Origin: DATADD01 sp046262355
GTDB lineage: Bacteria > Actinomycetota > CADDZG01 > WHSQ01
Direction: 5' to 3'
Length of the DNA stretch: 64,000 bases
NCBI GenBank assembly: GCA_046262355.1
Contig: JBHEMX010000101.1
Span: forward strand, 1-64,000
This document shows positions 1 to 7,249 of the stretch, piece after piece. Within the stretch, counting starts at the first letter, position 1; each line of letters begins with the position of its first letter. The notes below the pieces were generated by a model. It had not been told where the DNA came from. It saw only the letters and a program-made list of their open reading frames with translations, and searched no databases. The translations under genes and the position numbers were made by a program.

Positions 1-2297
1 TAGAGGTCGCTAGGGTCGCTAGGGTCGCTAGGGTCCTGGTCAGCGGCACCCCCCGTGAGCTGCTCTCTAGCATCCCTAGCGTCCCTATCGTCCTCGGGTA
101 GCAGAGTGCGCGGCTCGCTCCCGGATTCTGTGAGGGCGTACGCCCGCCAATCCCCTGGGGCGTAGGTTGCCCAGTGCTCCAAGAACGGCTCGCGCCTATA
201 GCCGCGCTGGTTCCTTCCATCTATCCAAACCTGGCAGGGCTCGATGCCGAACTCTCGCAGGATCTTCGCCAAGCGCATGGACGGCCCCTTCTTTCGCCCC
301 GCCTCCAAATCCTGTTCCCACCACTTCGCCCAAGGAGCGTCGTCACGCTTGATGAACTCACCAAGAACAGTGCTAGTGGCTACCTCCGCTGCGTCAGCGA
401 AAACGGCCTTGATGTGGCGAAGGGCAAGCGTCGCGGCGTCGTCCTCCGGCTCGCCACCCGAGAGCACAATGGCGGCGGTCCGCGCTCGCTGCGGCCACTC
501 GCCGCCGACTACCGTCGCGATCGTAAGAAGTGGGCGCCAGTTGTTCCAGGCTCGGTCGCTTAGACCCTCCGGACGCTCCGGCAAAGTTGCAGCTAGCGCG
601 TCCGCGTTGTCGAGAACCCAACGAGCCACTCGCTGGCGCACCGGTTGGCATACATCCCGAAGGCCGTCCGAATCGAATGCATCATCCTTGCGCGCTGAGG
701 TTGGCTTCCGGCGCAGGACAAGAACGATGGACCGATCCGAGATCGTTCCGGGAAGCCGTCCGATGGCGGCGACCACCTTGGGTGCCCAGGTGCTAAAAAG
801 CCTCGGCTGGTTAGCGTCGCCCTCGGCCCGCAAAGTGAACGCCGTATCGCGCGTATGCCCGGCGTTCAACAGACCCCGGAGCTCGTCACTCATCTTAAGG
901 AAGGTGTCGGCCTCATCGATGCAGAGCGTGGGACGCCAAGCCTCCACTGAGCGAAACAAGGCCGCTGGAGAGATGTTCGATGCCAACAGTCCCTTGTTTG
1001 CCATACGGTAGATAGGGAGCATGAGGCTCGTCTTGCCACACCGCATCGTCGCCGAGCTCAGCTGCAAGATTGGACTCACACCGAAGGCATCATGAGCATG
1101 AGTGAAGATCGTCCAGAGCGCAGCAGCGTCCAACGCCTCGCCGGACAAGTAGACGAAGCGCCCGATTGCGTCGGCGACGTCTCCGACCACCTCCTCACCC
1201 CCTACGCTCTGCTCCCATGGCGGCGTCTCTTCCGGAGCGAAGACGCTCCCCTGAAGACTCCCGTCATCGACGGCAGACGAGGTTAGCCACGCGTCGGCCG
1301 TCTTGCTTGGCGATGACCCTGACTCGAAGACACTGAACTTCTCCTTCAGTATCGGGACGAGTCGGCCGCGTACCTGCTGACGCGCGAGCTTTGAGGCGGG
1401 AGGCTGAGCAGTCGCCAAGATCGTGAATAACCTGTCCTCGTCGGCAGCGCTAGCAAGGTCGTCGAGCACGCTCCCAGCGCTGCGTTCGTCTCGGCGGAGC
1501 TGATCAGCAATCGCGCGCTCGGTGTTCAAGGGAGCGGCTGGCTCCCACGTGGCGCTCGTAGCGATCGAGTGAACCTCCTCGTCTCCGACAGGAGGGCTGC
1601 ACCGCTTGACGTTCTCGACGCGGAGCGCCGCAAGGATCGCTTCGGTGTCCATACCGCGGCGCCGCATGCTACCGGCCAGCGAGACCAAGACGTCGTGACG
1701 ACGACCTTCCGGCACGGGACCATCGGATACATCGCGTTGGGGTCGCTGGGAGGCTGTGATCAGTCTCATCAGCCGCTGTGGCGCCGGCGGCGCCGGCCGA
1801 TCATCGAGACTCGCGGCTGCCGCCCACGAGTAGCCCGGCGTCGGTGGGAGCACGAGGATGGAACGGAAGCCCTTGACGTCAACGTGCTCGCGAAGCACTC
1901 CCGCCGACGACCGCACCTCCACGCCGTCCATGGTGAACAGCCACTTTCGTCCACGCTGAGAAATGATTACCGGTGCAGTGACGCCAGCGAGCAAGTCGAA
2001 AGCCCACGCCTCAGCGTCCGTCGAGTCGACGTCCAAAGCAAACACGCTGAGTCTTCGCGTGAGCAGCATCGCGAGCCCTGGGGCGTCTTCCTTTCCCGCC
2101 CAGACGCGCTCGAGGATCTCGTCACTCGGTCCCGCGTCCCACAGGTCAGCGTAAGTCGAGAGCGGCATGACGCTCTTAGTACCGTCCTCGTGCCGCGTCA
2201 CGGTGACGGGAACGGTTATCAATCCATGGGTAACATGCAGGCGCCACGCCTCCGTATGGGCCGATGTCTCATCCATGCCTGTCGCCGGAACACTCAT
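1..2297 (-). CDS. DUF3631-type primase/helicase, 3' end outside window
   Basis: The frame is open from its ATG to the left edge, so about 765 codons are visible and the C-terminus is missing. Residues 1-170 resemble a degenerate primase/polymerase domain (V-F-A-L-D-V-D near residue 80). Residues 400-530 match DUF3631: a reduced P-loop (M-R-C-G-K-T-S, near 420), a Walker B strand C-I-D-E-A-D (near 457) and a D-R-S-I-V-L-V-L strand (near 520). DUF3631 ATPases start replication of plasmids, phages and integrative elements. This one is co-oriented with three small genes and a serine recombinase upstream, so I infer it is the element's replication protein. The visible tail is acidic and includes a D-P-S repeat. 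The start is the first ATG after an upstream stop; the ribosome site is weak. Confidence 0.8.
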   Translation of the reverse strand, partial: MSVPATGMDETSAHTEAWRLHVTHGLITVPVTVTRHEDGTKSVMPLSTYADLWDAGPSDEILERVWAGKEDAPGLAMLLTRRLSVFALDVDSTDAEAWAFDLLAGVTAPVIISQRGRKWLFTMDGVEVRSSAGVLREHVDVKGFRSILVLPPTPGYSWAAAASLDDRPAPPAPQRLMRLITASQRPQRDVSDGPVPEGRRHDVLVSLAGSMRRRGMDTEAILAALRVENVKRCSPPVGDEEVHSIATSATWEPAAPLNTERAIADQLRRDERSAGSVLDDLASAADEDRLFTILATAQPPASKLARQQVRGRLVPILKEKFSVFESGSSPSKTADAWLTSSAVDDGSLQGSVFAPEETPPWEQSVGGEEVVGDVADAIGRFVYLSGEALDAAALWTIFTHAHDAFGVSPILQLSSATMRCGKTSLMLPIYRMANKGLLASNISPAALFRSVEAWRPTLCIDEADTFLKMSDELRGLLNAGHTRDTAFTLRAEGDANQPRLFSTWAPKVVAAIGRLPGTISDRSIVLVLRRKPTSARKDDAFDSDGLRDVCQPVRQRVARWVLDNADALAATLPERPEGLSDRAWNNWRPLLTIATVVGGEWPQRARTAAIVLSGGEPEDDAATLALRHIKAVFADAAEVATSTVLGEFIKRDDAPWAKWWEQDLEAGRKKGPSMRLAKILREFGIEPCQVWIDGRNQRGYRREPFLEHWATYAPGDWRAYALTESGSEPRTLLPEDDRDARDAREQLTGGAADQDPSDPSDPSDL
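6..32. repeat. Three tandem 9-bp units in the primase gene tail
   Basis: The unit gtcgctagg is repeated exactly three times and followed by a partial fourth copy. Read on the minus strand inside the primase gene it encodes repeated D-P-S. Looser copies (ccctagcgt, ccctatcgt) lie around 70-92. Because the array runs to the window edge, its full copy number is unknown. Confidence 0.75.
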
Positions 2298-2357
2298 CGC
2301 CTGATCACGGCGACGAGCAATCGCGCATCGTTCAATGGGTTCTCTTTTCTTTCTTGC

Positions 2358-2387
2358 GGAGGGGTGGCCTTCCGGGGCCACCCCTCC
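2358..2387 (-). terminator. GC-rich hairpin between small gene and primase gene
   Basis: A 12-bp perfect stem (2358-2369 with 2376-2387) has a 6-nt loop. It lies 21 bases after the stop of the 111-residue gene and 60 bases before the primase ATG on the minus strand. No T-run follows on either strand, so it is at best a partial terminator or an RNA-stabilising hairpin. Confidence 0.5.
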
Positions 2388-2408
2388 TCGTCATCGGGAA
2401 ACTAGAGT

Positions 2409-2744
2409 TCAAGCTTCGGCGCGCTCCAGCACCCGTCCCGCATACACGTAGGCGTGGCCGGACATGCCGTGATACGCCAACGCCAAAACATCTCCGACGC
2501 GCGGGTCCTCTTGCTCAACGATTTGGCGCAGCCCGCTACGAGCCGCGGGCACGTCCCACATTCTTCCGTTGTTATCGAGGTCGGTGCCTACGAGGAGCTC
2601 GAAGGACTTTCCCGCGTTGTCGCCGCTCCGGACCGTCTTGCTGCTGCGCTCAGTTATCCGGATGCGTACCTCTGTCGGGAAGCCGTCGTCGTGCTCTGTC
2701 CACCTAGCGGTGGGGTCCGGTAGTTGATCTCTCCAGTCACTCAC
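2409..2744 (-). CDS. Unknown 111-residue element protein
   Basis: I do not recognise the family. The GTG start is chosen because it overlaps the stop of the upstream zinc-ribbon gene by 8 bases and has GGAGA about 7 bases before it; a longer frame runs through sequence already coding for that gene. The product is hydrophilic, with a central basic strand (E-V-R-I-R-I-T-E-R-S) and a C-terminal half that alternates charged turns and short hydrophobic strands, ending in a G-H-A-Y-V-Y-A-G segment. This looks like a small beta-rich fold, possibly OB-like, but no catalytic motif is visible. It is co-transcribed with the primase and recombinase, so a role in element maintenance is likely. Confidence 0.6.
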   Translation of the reverse strand: MSDWRDQLPDPTARWTEHDDGFPTEVRIRITERSSKTVRSGDNAGKSFELLVGTDLDNNGRMWDVPAARSGLRQIVEQEDPRVGDVLALAYHGMSGHAYVYAGRVLERAEA

Positions 2745-2880
2745 TTGTTCTCTCCATCCGAGTCGTCCTAGTTCCTGATCGATTGCAGACACCGCACCAG
2801 ACGCACACATAAGTGACGCCCTTCGGTGCCTGGAGCTCATGGCCAAGAAGACAGCGCCATGTCTCAACAATGCCGCGCAT
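2737..2880 (-). CDS. 47-residue zinc-ribbon-like protein
   Basis: A short gene easily missed by length filters. The ATG is preceded by AAAGGA, 11 bases upstream. The product begins M-R-G-I-V-E-T-W-R-C-L-L-G-H and then has C-V-W-C and V-C-N, so one Cys/His pair (C10, H14) and a Cys cluster near residues 26-32 could bind zinc. Small proteins with a W-R-C-L-L-G-H start followed by a C-x2-C pair are common in actinobacterial phages and integrative elements; their function is not known to me. Its stop overlaps the next gene's GTG. Confidence 0.6.
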   Translation of the reverse strand: MRGIVETWRCLLGHELQAPKGVTYVCVWCGVCNRSGTRTTRMERTSE

Positions 2881-2982
2881 AACCTGTGATATCCTTTTAG
2901 TGGTGTTCCCGGGCCGGGGGGCATGGGGCTATGCCCTCCGACCGGTCCGCTGATCCGTCGACCCGGCGTGAACCCCATCAGA

Positions 2983-3231
2983 TCAAGCCGGGCGGTTGGC
3001 TTTCATCAGCGCACCACCCCCTTCAGCAACGCGCGAGCACACGTGCGATCGTGCCGGGGTCCTTGCGACCAGCGCAGCCGTTTCCGGATCGCGCTCGTCG
3101 TCATCGAGGAGAAGATCCTCGCGTTGTGCGATTGCGATCGAAATGGCGAGGATCTCGTCGACGGCGTCGGTCGTGGCTGACTCGACAGCCGTGAATCTTT
3201 GACCGGGGGTGTCCCCTCCGGGTACACTCAC
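2983..3231 (-). CDS. Unknown 82-residue protein, first gene after the hairpin leader
   Basis: The GTG start is supported by AAGGAG 9 bases upstream; a longer TTG/GTG frame would run back through a perfect inverted repeat and is less likely. The product is hydrophilic with an acidic centre (L-L-L-D-D-D-E-R-D) and an alanine-rich helical stretch. I recognise no family. It is the first gene downstream of the recombinase and of the hairpin at 3250-3295. Expression may therefore be controlled at the leader. Confidence 0.55.
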   Translation of the reverse strand: MSVPGGDTPGQRFTAVESATTDAVDEILAISIAIAQREDLLLDDDERDPETAALVARTPARSHVCSRVAEGGGALMKANRPA

Positions 3232-3249
3232 ACGCAAACGCTCCTTACA

Positions 3250-3295
3250 GGGCCGGCATCCCGTTAACTTGGACGGTTGGCAAGGATGCCGGCCC
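3250..3295 (-). promoter_or_regulatory. Perfect 12-bp inverted repeat in the element leader
   Basis: Bases 3250-3261 and 3284-3295 form a perfect 12-bp stem with a 22-nt loop. On the minus strand the hairpin ends about 3 bases before the AAGGAG of the 82-residue gene, so the transcript would carry a strong stem just ahead of its ribosome site. It could be a translational control element, an operator dyad or part of an attachment site; the sequence alone does not decide. Confidence 0.55.
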
Positions 3296-3457
3296 AATTC
3301 ACCTCGGGGCCTACATATTCAAACGTCGGCAAGCAAGTTACACGTTTGTTATTACGGCTAGGTTTTCAGCATGTTACGAACACGTAAACCGACACTCCAT
3401 CGTGGGCTTGTGCGGCGGCACGCCACACTATCTAGTGTCTAGGCGGGTCCTACTCGA
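3296..3457. other. AT-richer gap between recombinase stop and hairpin
   Basis: About 160 bases without a gene, clearly richer in A/T than the flanks. It contains related ACACGTTT and ACACGTAA words and is a plausible place for the promoter of the downstream small genes. I see no convincing -35/-10 pair. Confidence 0.4.
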
Positions 3458-4933
3458 TTACTTGACCCAATCCGCCCACACGATATCGAAGCGCTTCGGC
3501 TGCCTGCCGACGACGTCGATAGCGTCGATAGCGAGGCGAAGTAGGCGACGCCGCTCATCGAGATTGGCATGCTGCCAGATCAGAGATAGGTCCCCCAACC
3601 GAGTTCGGAGCTCATCGATATCCTGTGTCCGGCGGACAGTTTGGCTGTAATGGCTCCGAGATTCCAGCATCCCTGCCTCGGCGGCCTCCCGTTCGGCTTC
3701 TAGGGCACGCATTTGCCGGTCGAAAGCACGGTCCGCGGCTTTGCCGGTCGACCTCATCGTCATCTCAACCAACCGGTCCATGTGGCGGTCGATGGCCACG
3801 ACTCGCGCCTCGAGGTCGGTCGAGCGATCGCGTGGCGCTGGCAACCGCGTCACTTTTCGTTTGACGTTGCGAGAGTGAAGGGCCCCGATTTCAGCGATGA
3901 ACTCACCCACTACGTAGTCTTCGGCTCGGCGTTCGCTCACGGCTCCGCCGGCGCATCGAGTCTTGCCCTGATTGATCTGTCGTGGGCGACTGTTCGGGCA
4001 CGCGTACATGTCAGATTGTCGCGTGCCGGCCTTCGCCATTCGATGCATGGTGGTGCCGCAGATCCCACATTTCAGCAAGCCCGACAGAAGATACGCGCCC
4101 TTACCCTCGCGTGGCTTTCCATTAAAGGCCGCGCGTTGTGCCTTACGCAGCGTACTCGCGCTGTCGAAGGTGTCCATATCGATGATCGGATCCCAGACGC
4201 CGCGGATAAGCTCGTCATCTAACTGTAGGTGCCCGGCGAGCATTGGCGTCTCAAGCATCCTCGCCACGGTCTTGGTATGCCATACTCCACCGTTCTTAGT
4301 AGGCACGCGCCGAGTATTGAAATCGCTGACGATGGACGTGATCGCATCGCCTGCGAGGAATCGGCGAAAGACCTCCCGTACAACATCGGCTTCATGCGGG
4401 ACGATTTCGTAGCTCTTGCTCACGCGGTCATATCGGTAACCGAGCGGCGTAGAGAATCCTCCATTGCGCCGGCCGTTCTTTTTTAGGTACCGAGCTACAT
4501 CGCGCCAGCGTTCGCTGATCAGATCGGTCTCGTAGTTGGCAAACGCCGCCATGATGTTTCGAACCAGCTTTCCTCCGGCCGTCCGCGTGTCAACTTCGAC
4601 GTCCAGGAATACCAGTCCGATGCCGTCGTCGTCGAACCGGTTGAACAGCTCGTAGAGATCGCCGAGGGAACGTCCGAACCGCGTAAGCTTCGGGGTGATG
4701 ACCGCCGAGAATTCGTGACGACGTTCGAGTAGTTCGGTCAGTGCGGGCCGCGGCTTGGCGCCCCGTCGACCCGAGAAGTCAATATCCTCGAACACCTGGA
4801 GGCATCCGAGCTTCTTATAGCGACAGTAGTCCTCGATCTGCCCTCGGTAGATCGCCGGGGCCTTCATCTCGTCACGCGCCTTGGAGATCCGGAAATATCC
4901 GGCTACGGGCTTCGAGCTGTTCCCGCTCTTCAT
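3458..4933 (-). CDS. Large serine recombinase (site-specific integrase)
   Basis: A 491-residue large serine recombinase. The N-terminal resolvase domain has the active serine in Y-F-R-I-S-K (Ser17) and the arginine-rich helix with L-T-R-F-G-R-S. It is followed by a recombinase domain (G-F-S-T-P-L-G-Y-R-Y) and a zinc ribbon (C-G-I-C-G, then two more Cys) with a C-terminal coiled segment. Such enzymes insert and excise phages and integrative elements at short att sites without host factors. The ATG is 16 bases after the dtd stop with GGGAGG ahead of it; the longest possible start would lie inside dtd and is rejected. Its position at the junction with conserved chromosome suggests the element's att end is here. 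Confidence 0.92.
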   Translation of the reverse strand: MKSGNSSKPVAGYFRISKARDEMKAPAIYRGQIEDYCRYKKLGCLQVFEDIDFSGRRGAKPRPALTELLERRHEFSAVITPKLTRFGRSLGDLYELFNRFDDDGIGLVFLDVEVDTRTAGGKLVRNIMAAFANYETDLISERWRDVARYLKKNGRRNGGFSTPLGYRYDRVSKSYEIVPHEADVVREVFRRFLAGDAITSIVSDFNTRRVPTKNGGVWHTKTVARMLETPMLAGHLQLDDELIRGVWDPIIDMDTFDSASTLRKAQRAAFNGKPREGKGAYLLSGLLKCGICGTTMHRMAKAGTRQSDMYACPNSRPRQINQGKTRCAGGAVSERRAEDYVVGEFIAEIGALHSRNVKRKVTRLPAPRDRSTDLEARVVAIDRHMDRLVEMTMRSTGKAADRAFDRQMRALEAEREAAEAGMLESRSHYSQTVRRTQDIDELRTRLGDLSLIWQHANLDERRRLLRLAIDAIDVVGRQPKRFDIVWADWVK

Positions 4934-4949
4934 AGCGCGCCCTCCCTTT

Positions 4950-5477
4950 TCAGAACTCCTTGTCCGAGTCCAGCAGGATGGTGACTGGGCCATCGTTTGT
5001 GAAGCTGAACCGAGCGACGGATAGGTCCGACTCCGGCTCCGCGCCTGATGATACACGTTTTGTGTCCCACTCATTCGTCAGCGACACCATCATCGTCGCG
5101 CCGAAGCGCCCTGTGGCACAGGGCACGCCGTGGCCTTCGAGGGCTTGGACGAAACGGAGGTACAGCGCGTGCGCGGCCTCGCCCTCGGCGGCGCGCACGA
5201 AGGACGGGCGGCGCCCTTTGCGCGCGTCCCCGTAAAGGGTGAACTGAGACACCACCAGAGCGGCGCCTTCTACATCGAGCAGTGAGTGATTCATCTTGCC
5301 TTCCTGGTCCGAGAAGATGCGGAGGTTGGCGACCTTGTCGGCGAGCGAGCGAGCCTGCGCCTCGCCGTCGTCGTGCGTGATGCCCACGAGCACCACCACG
5401 CCGCGCCCGATCGCGCCGACGACCTCGTCGTCGATCGTGACGCGCGCCGAGCTGGCGCGCTGGACCACGGCCCTCAT
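4950..5477 (-). CDS. dtd: D-aminoacyl-tRNA deacylase (Dtd) with an internal insertion
   Basis: Removes D-amino acids mischarged onto tRNA. The N-terminus (M-R-A-V-V-Q-R), the S-Q-F-T-L active motif and the N-D-G-P-V-T motif are all present. At 175 residues it is about 25 longer than usual (145-150). The extra residues sit in one block between V-S-L-T-N and F-T-N-D-G-P, where family members run straight from one to the other; T-N flanks both ends. The gene adjoins rel as in many bacteria, and its start overlaps the PBP stop by 4 bases. The serine recombinase begins 16 bases after its stop. Confidence 0.93.
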   Translation of the reverse strand: MRAVVQRASSARVTIDDEVVGAIGRGVVVLVGITHDDGEAQARSLADKVANLRIFSDQEGKMNHSLLDVEGAALVVSQFTLYGDARKGRRPSFVRAAEGEAAHALYLRFVQALEGHGVPCATGRFGATMMVSLTNEWDTKRVSSGAEPESDLSVARFSFTNDGPVTILLDSDKEF

Positions 5478-7210
5478 CGGACGAGCGGGAGCACGCGTTG
5501 CAGGATGCGCGCCGCGAGAGGGGCCGCCACCTCACCGCCCACGCCTCCATACTCCGAGACGAGCGCGACGGCCACCTCCGGCGCCCGCGACGGAGCGAAG
5601 CAGACGAACCACGCGTGGTTGCGCCGGACGCCGGCGACGTCGACCTCCGCGGTGCCGGTCTTGCCGGCCACGGTCACGCCCGCCACCTGCGCACCGACGC
5701 CGGTTCCGCCGGCAACCACGGCTTCCATCAGGGTCGTCATGATGCCGGCGGTTCGACGGCCCATCACGCGCGCGCCGCTCTTGGCTTCGATGAACGACGC
5801 GCGCGGCTCCATGCGCCTGCCGCGGTTGGCAACCGTGGCCGCAACCGACGCCATCTCCAGCGGTGTGGCCAGCACCCGGGCCTGCCCGATCGATCCCCAC
5901 ATCAGGTTGTAGAGGTCCTCGGGGAACGGGAAGGAAGACGTCGCCGCGCCGAGCGCCATGTCGGGGTCACGGCCGAAACCGAACGCGCGCGCGTAGCTTG
6001 TAAGCCTCCTGGAACCGAGCTTCTCGGCCACCTGTGCGAAGGCGGTGTTCACGCTCAACCGCAGCGCCGTGGCGAAGTCGATGGCGCCGAAGCGGCCCGA
6101 TTCGAAGTTGCGCACGCCCTTGTAGTCCTTGGGGCCCGTAACCGTCGTGGCCGGGGTCACCACGCCTGCGTCGAGCGCCGCAGATGCGGTCACGACCTTC
6201 ATCGACGATCCCGGCGGATAGAGACCCGACAGCGCTCGGTTAAACGGCGAGACATCCTCGGCGCCGACGTAGGAGCCGGGATCGAAGGGGCTCGAGGTTA
6301 CGACGGCGAGCAGGTCGCCGCTTGCCGGATCCATCACCACCGCGCCACCAACCGTGGCCCCGTAGGCTTGCTCGGCCGCCCTCTGGACGTCGATATCGAT
6401 CGTCGTCCTCACGGGTATGCCCGGCCGTCCGCGCCTGCGGCCCAGAACTGCCACGACCTCGTGGCGCCGTCCCTCGACGATGAGTCGCGTGGCCGGGCTG
6501 CCGGAGAGGCGCCGGTCGTACGCTGCCTCCAACCCCGATGCTCCGACGAGGTCGCCGGGCTCGAGCAGCGCTTCCGCTGCGGCGAGGTCGTCGGACCGCA
6601 CGACGCCGATGTGCCCTACCGCGTTCCCGGCGCTCGCCCCGAACGGATAGCGGCGCCGCGGCGCCGCGCCGCGCGCCAGCACGCGCCCCGCGCGATCCAC
6701 GATCGGCGCTCGCCGGGGCCAGCGCGACAGCACGTCGAGGCGCTTGCCGCGCTCTACCCCGGGCCACAGGGCGTCCTTGCTCCACGACAGCTCCCAGCCG
6801 TCACGCTCCTCGTCGAGCGCCAGCTCCAGCTCGCCCTCGAGCAGCGGCGGGCGTGCGGCCGCAGACGACACGTACTCGATCTCATAGGGAGCAAGCGCCG
6901 TGGCCGCGTCCCTCTCGACCGGCCCGGCGCGCCGGACCTCGAAGTCGCGGATCCTTCCGTCCTCGAGCGCGCCGGTGATGACGCGCTTCAGCCTCACCGA
7001 GCGCCATCGGCGGCGCCCCCTAGGATCCAGGCGCGACGCCATGTCTTTGAAGTCGAGCTCGTTCCAGGACCTAAGGAACGCGCTCACCGCCTCATCGGGC
7101 GGCGGGATCGTAGGTCCGGTGGCGCCACCGGTGCACGCCGGGGTGGTCGCCACGAGCGCGGCGACGACGATCCGGCTGGCGCCCCGCTCGAGATGCGCTC
7201 GGAACGGCAC
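5474..7210 (-). CDS. Penicillin-binding transpeptidase, lipoprotein-like
   Basis: A 578-residue class B penicillin-binding protein acting outside the membrane in peptidoglycan cross-linking. An N-terminal signal ends T-T-P-A-C, which resembles a lipobox. Residues 40-140 look like the NTF2-like (MecA N-terminal) domain, then the dimerisation region, then the transpeptidase with S-S-M-K (active serine), S-V-N and K-T-G-T. The start codon is GTG. The gene sits 39 bases after rel and overlaps dtd by 4 bases, so the three are probably co-transcribed. A MecA-like layout does not by itself prove beta-lactam resistance. Confidence 0.9.
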   Translation of the reverse strand: MPFRAHLERGASRIVVAALVATTPACTGGATGPTIPPPDEAVSAFLRSWNELDFKDMASRLDPRGRRRWRSVRLKRVITGALEDGRIRDFEVRRAGPVERDAATALAPYEIEYVSSAAARPPLLEGELELALDEERDGWELSWSKDALWPGVERGKRLDVLSRWPRRAPIVDRAGRVLARGAAPRRRYPFGASAGNAVGHIGVVRSDDLAAAEALLEPGDLVGASGLEAAYDRRLSGSPATRLIVEGRRHEVVAVLGRRRGRPGIPVRTTIDIDVQRAAEQAYGATVGGAVVMDPASGDLLAVVTSSPFDPGSYVGAEDVSPFNRALSGLYPPGSSMKVVTASAALDAGVVTPATTVTGPKDYKGVRNFESGRFGAIDFATALRLSVNTAFAQVAEKLGSRRLTSYARAFGFGRDPDMALGAATSSFPFPEDLYNLMWGSIGQARVLATPLEMASVAATVANRGRRMEPRASFIEAKSGARVMGRRTAGIMTTLMEAVVAGGTGVGAQVAGVTVAGKTGTAEVDVAGVRRNHAWFVCFAPSRAPEVAVALVSEYGGVGGEVAAPLAARILQRVLPLVR

Positions 7211-7249
7211 CGAGCCCGTGTTACCCCGCGTGCTTGGAGGTGAGAGACG

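Noticed and set aside
2890..2950. A GGGCAT/ATGCCC hairpin as terminator
   Set aside because: Only a 6-bp stem inside the leader of the zinc-ribbon gene, too weak to call.
2409..2978. A 189-residue version of the 111-residue element gene
   Set aside because: Its first 78 residues cover the zinc-ribbon gene in another frame and look like shadow translation; the GTG at 2744 has a ribosome site and overlaps the upstream stop.
4934..5074. A longer recombinase start at 5074
   Set aside because: It would code through the dtd C-terminus in another frame; the resolvase motif and a good ribosome site fit the ATG at 4933.
5498..7243. A 581-residue plus-strand reading frame opposite the PBP gene
   Set aside because: Antisense shadow; the minus-strand PBP has all three active-site motifs.
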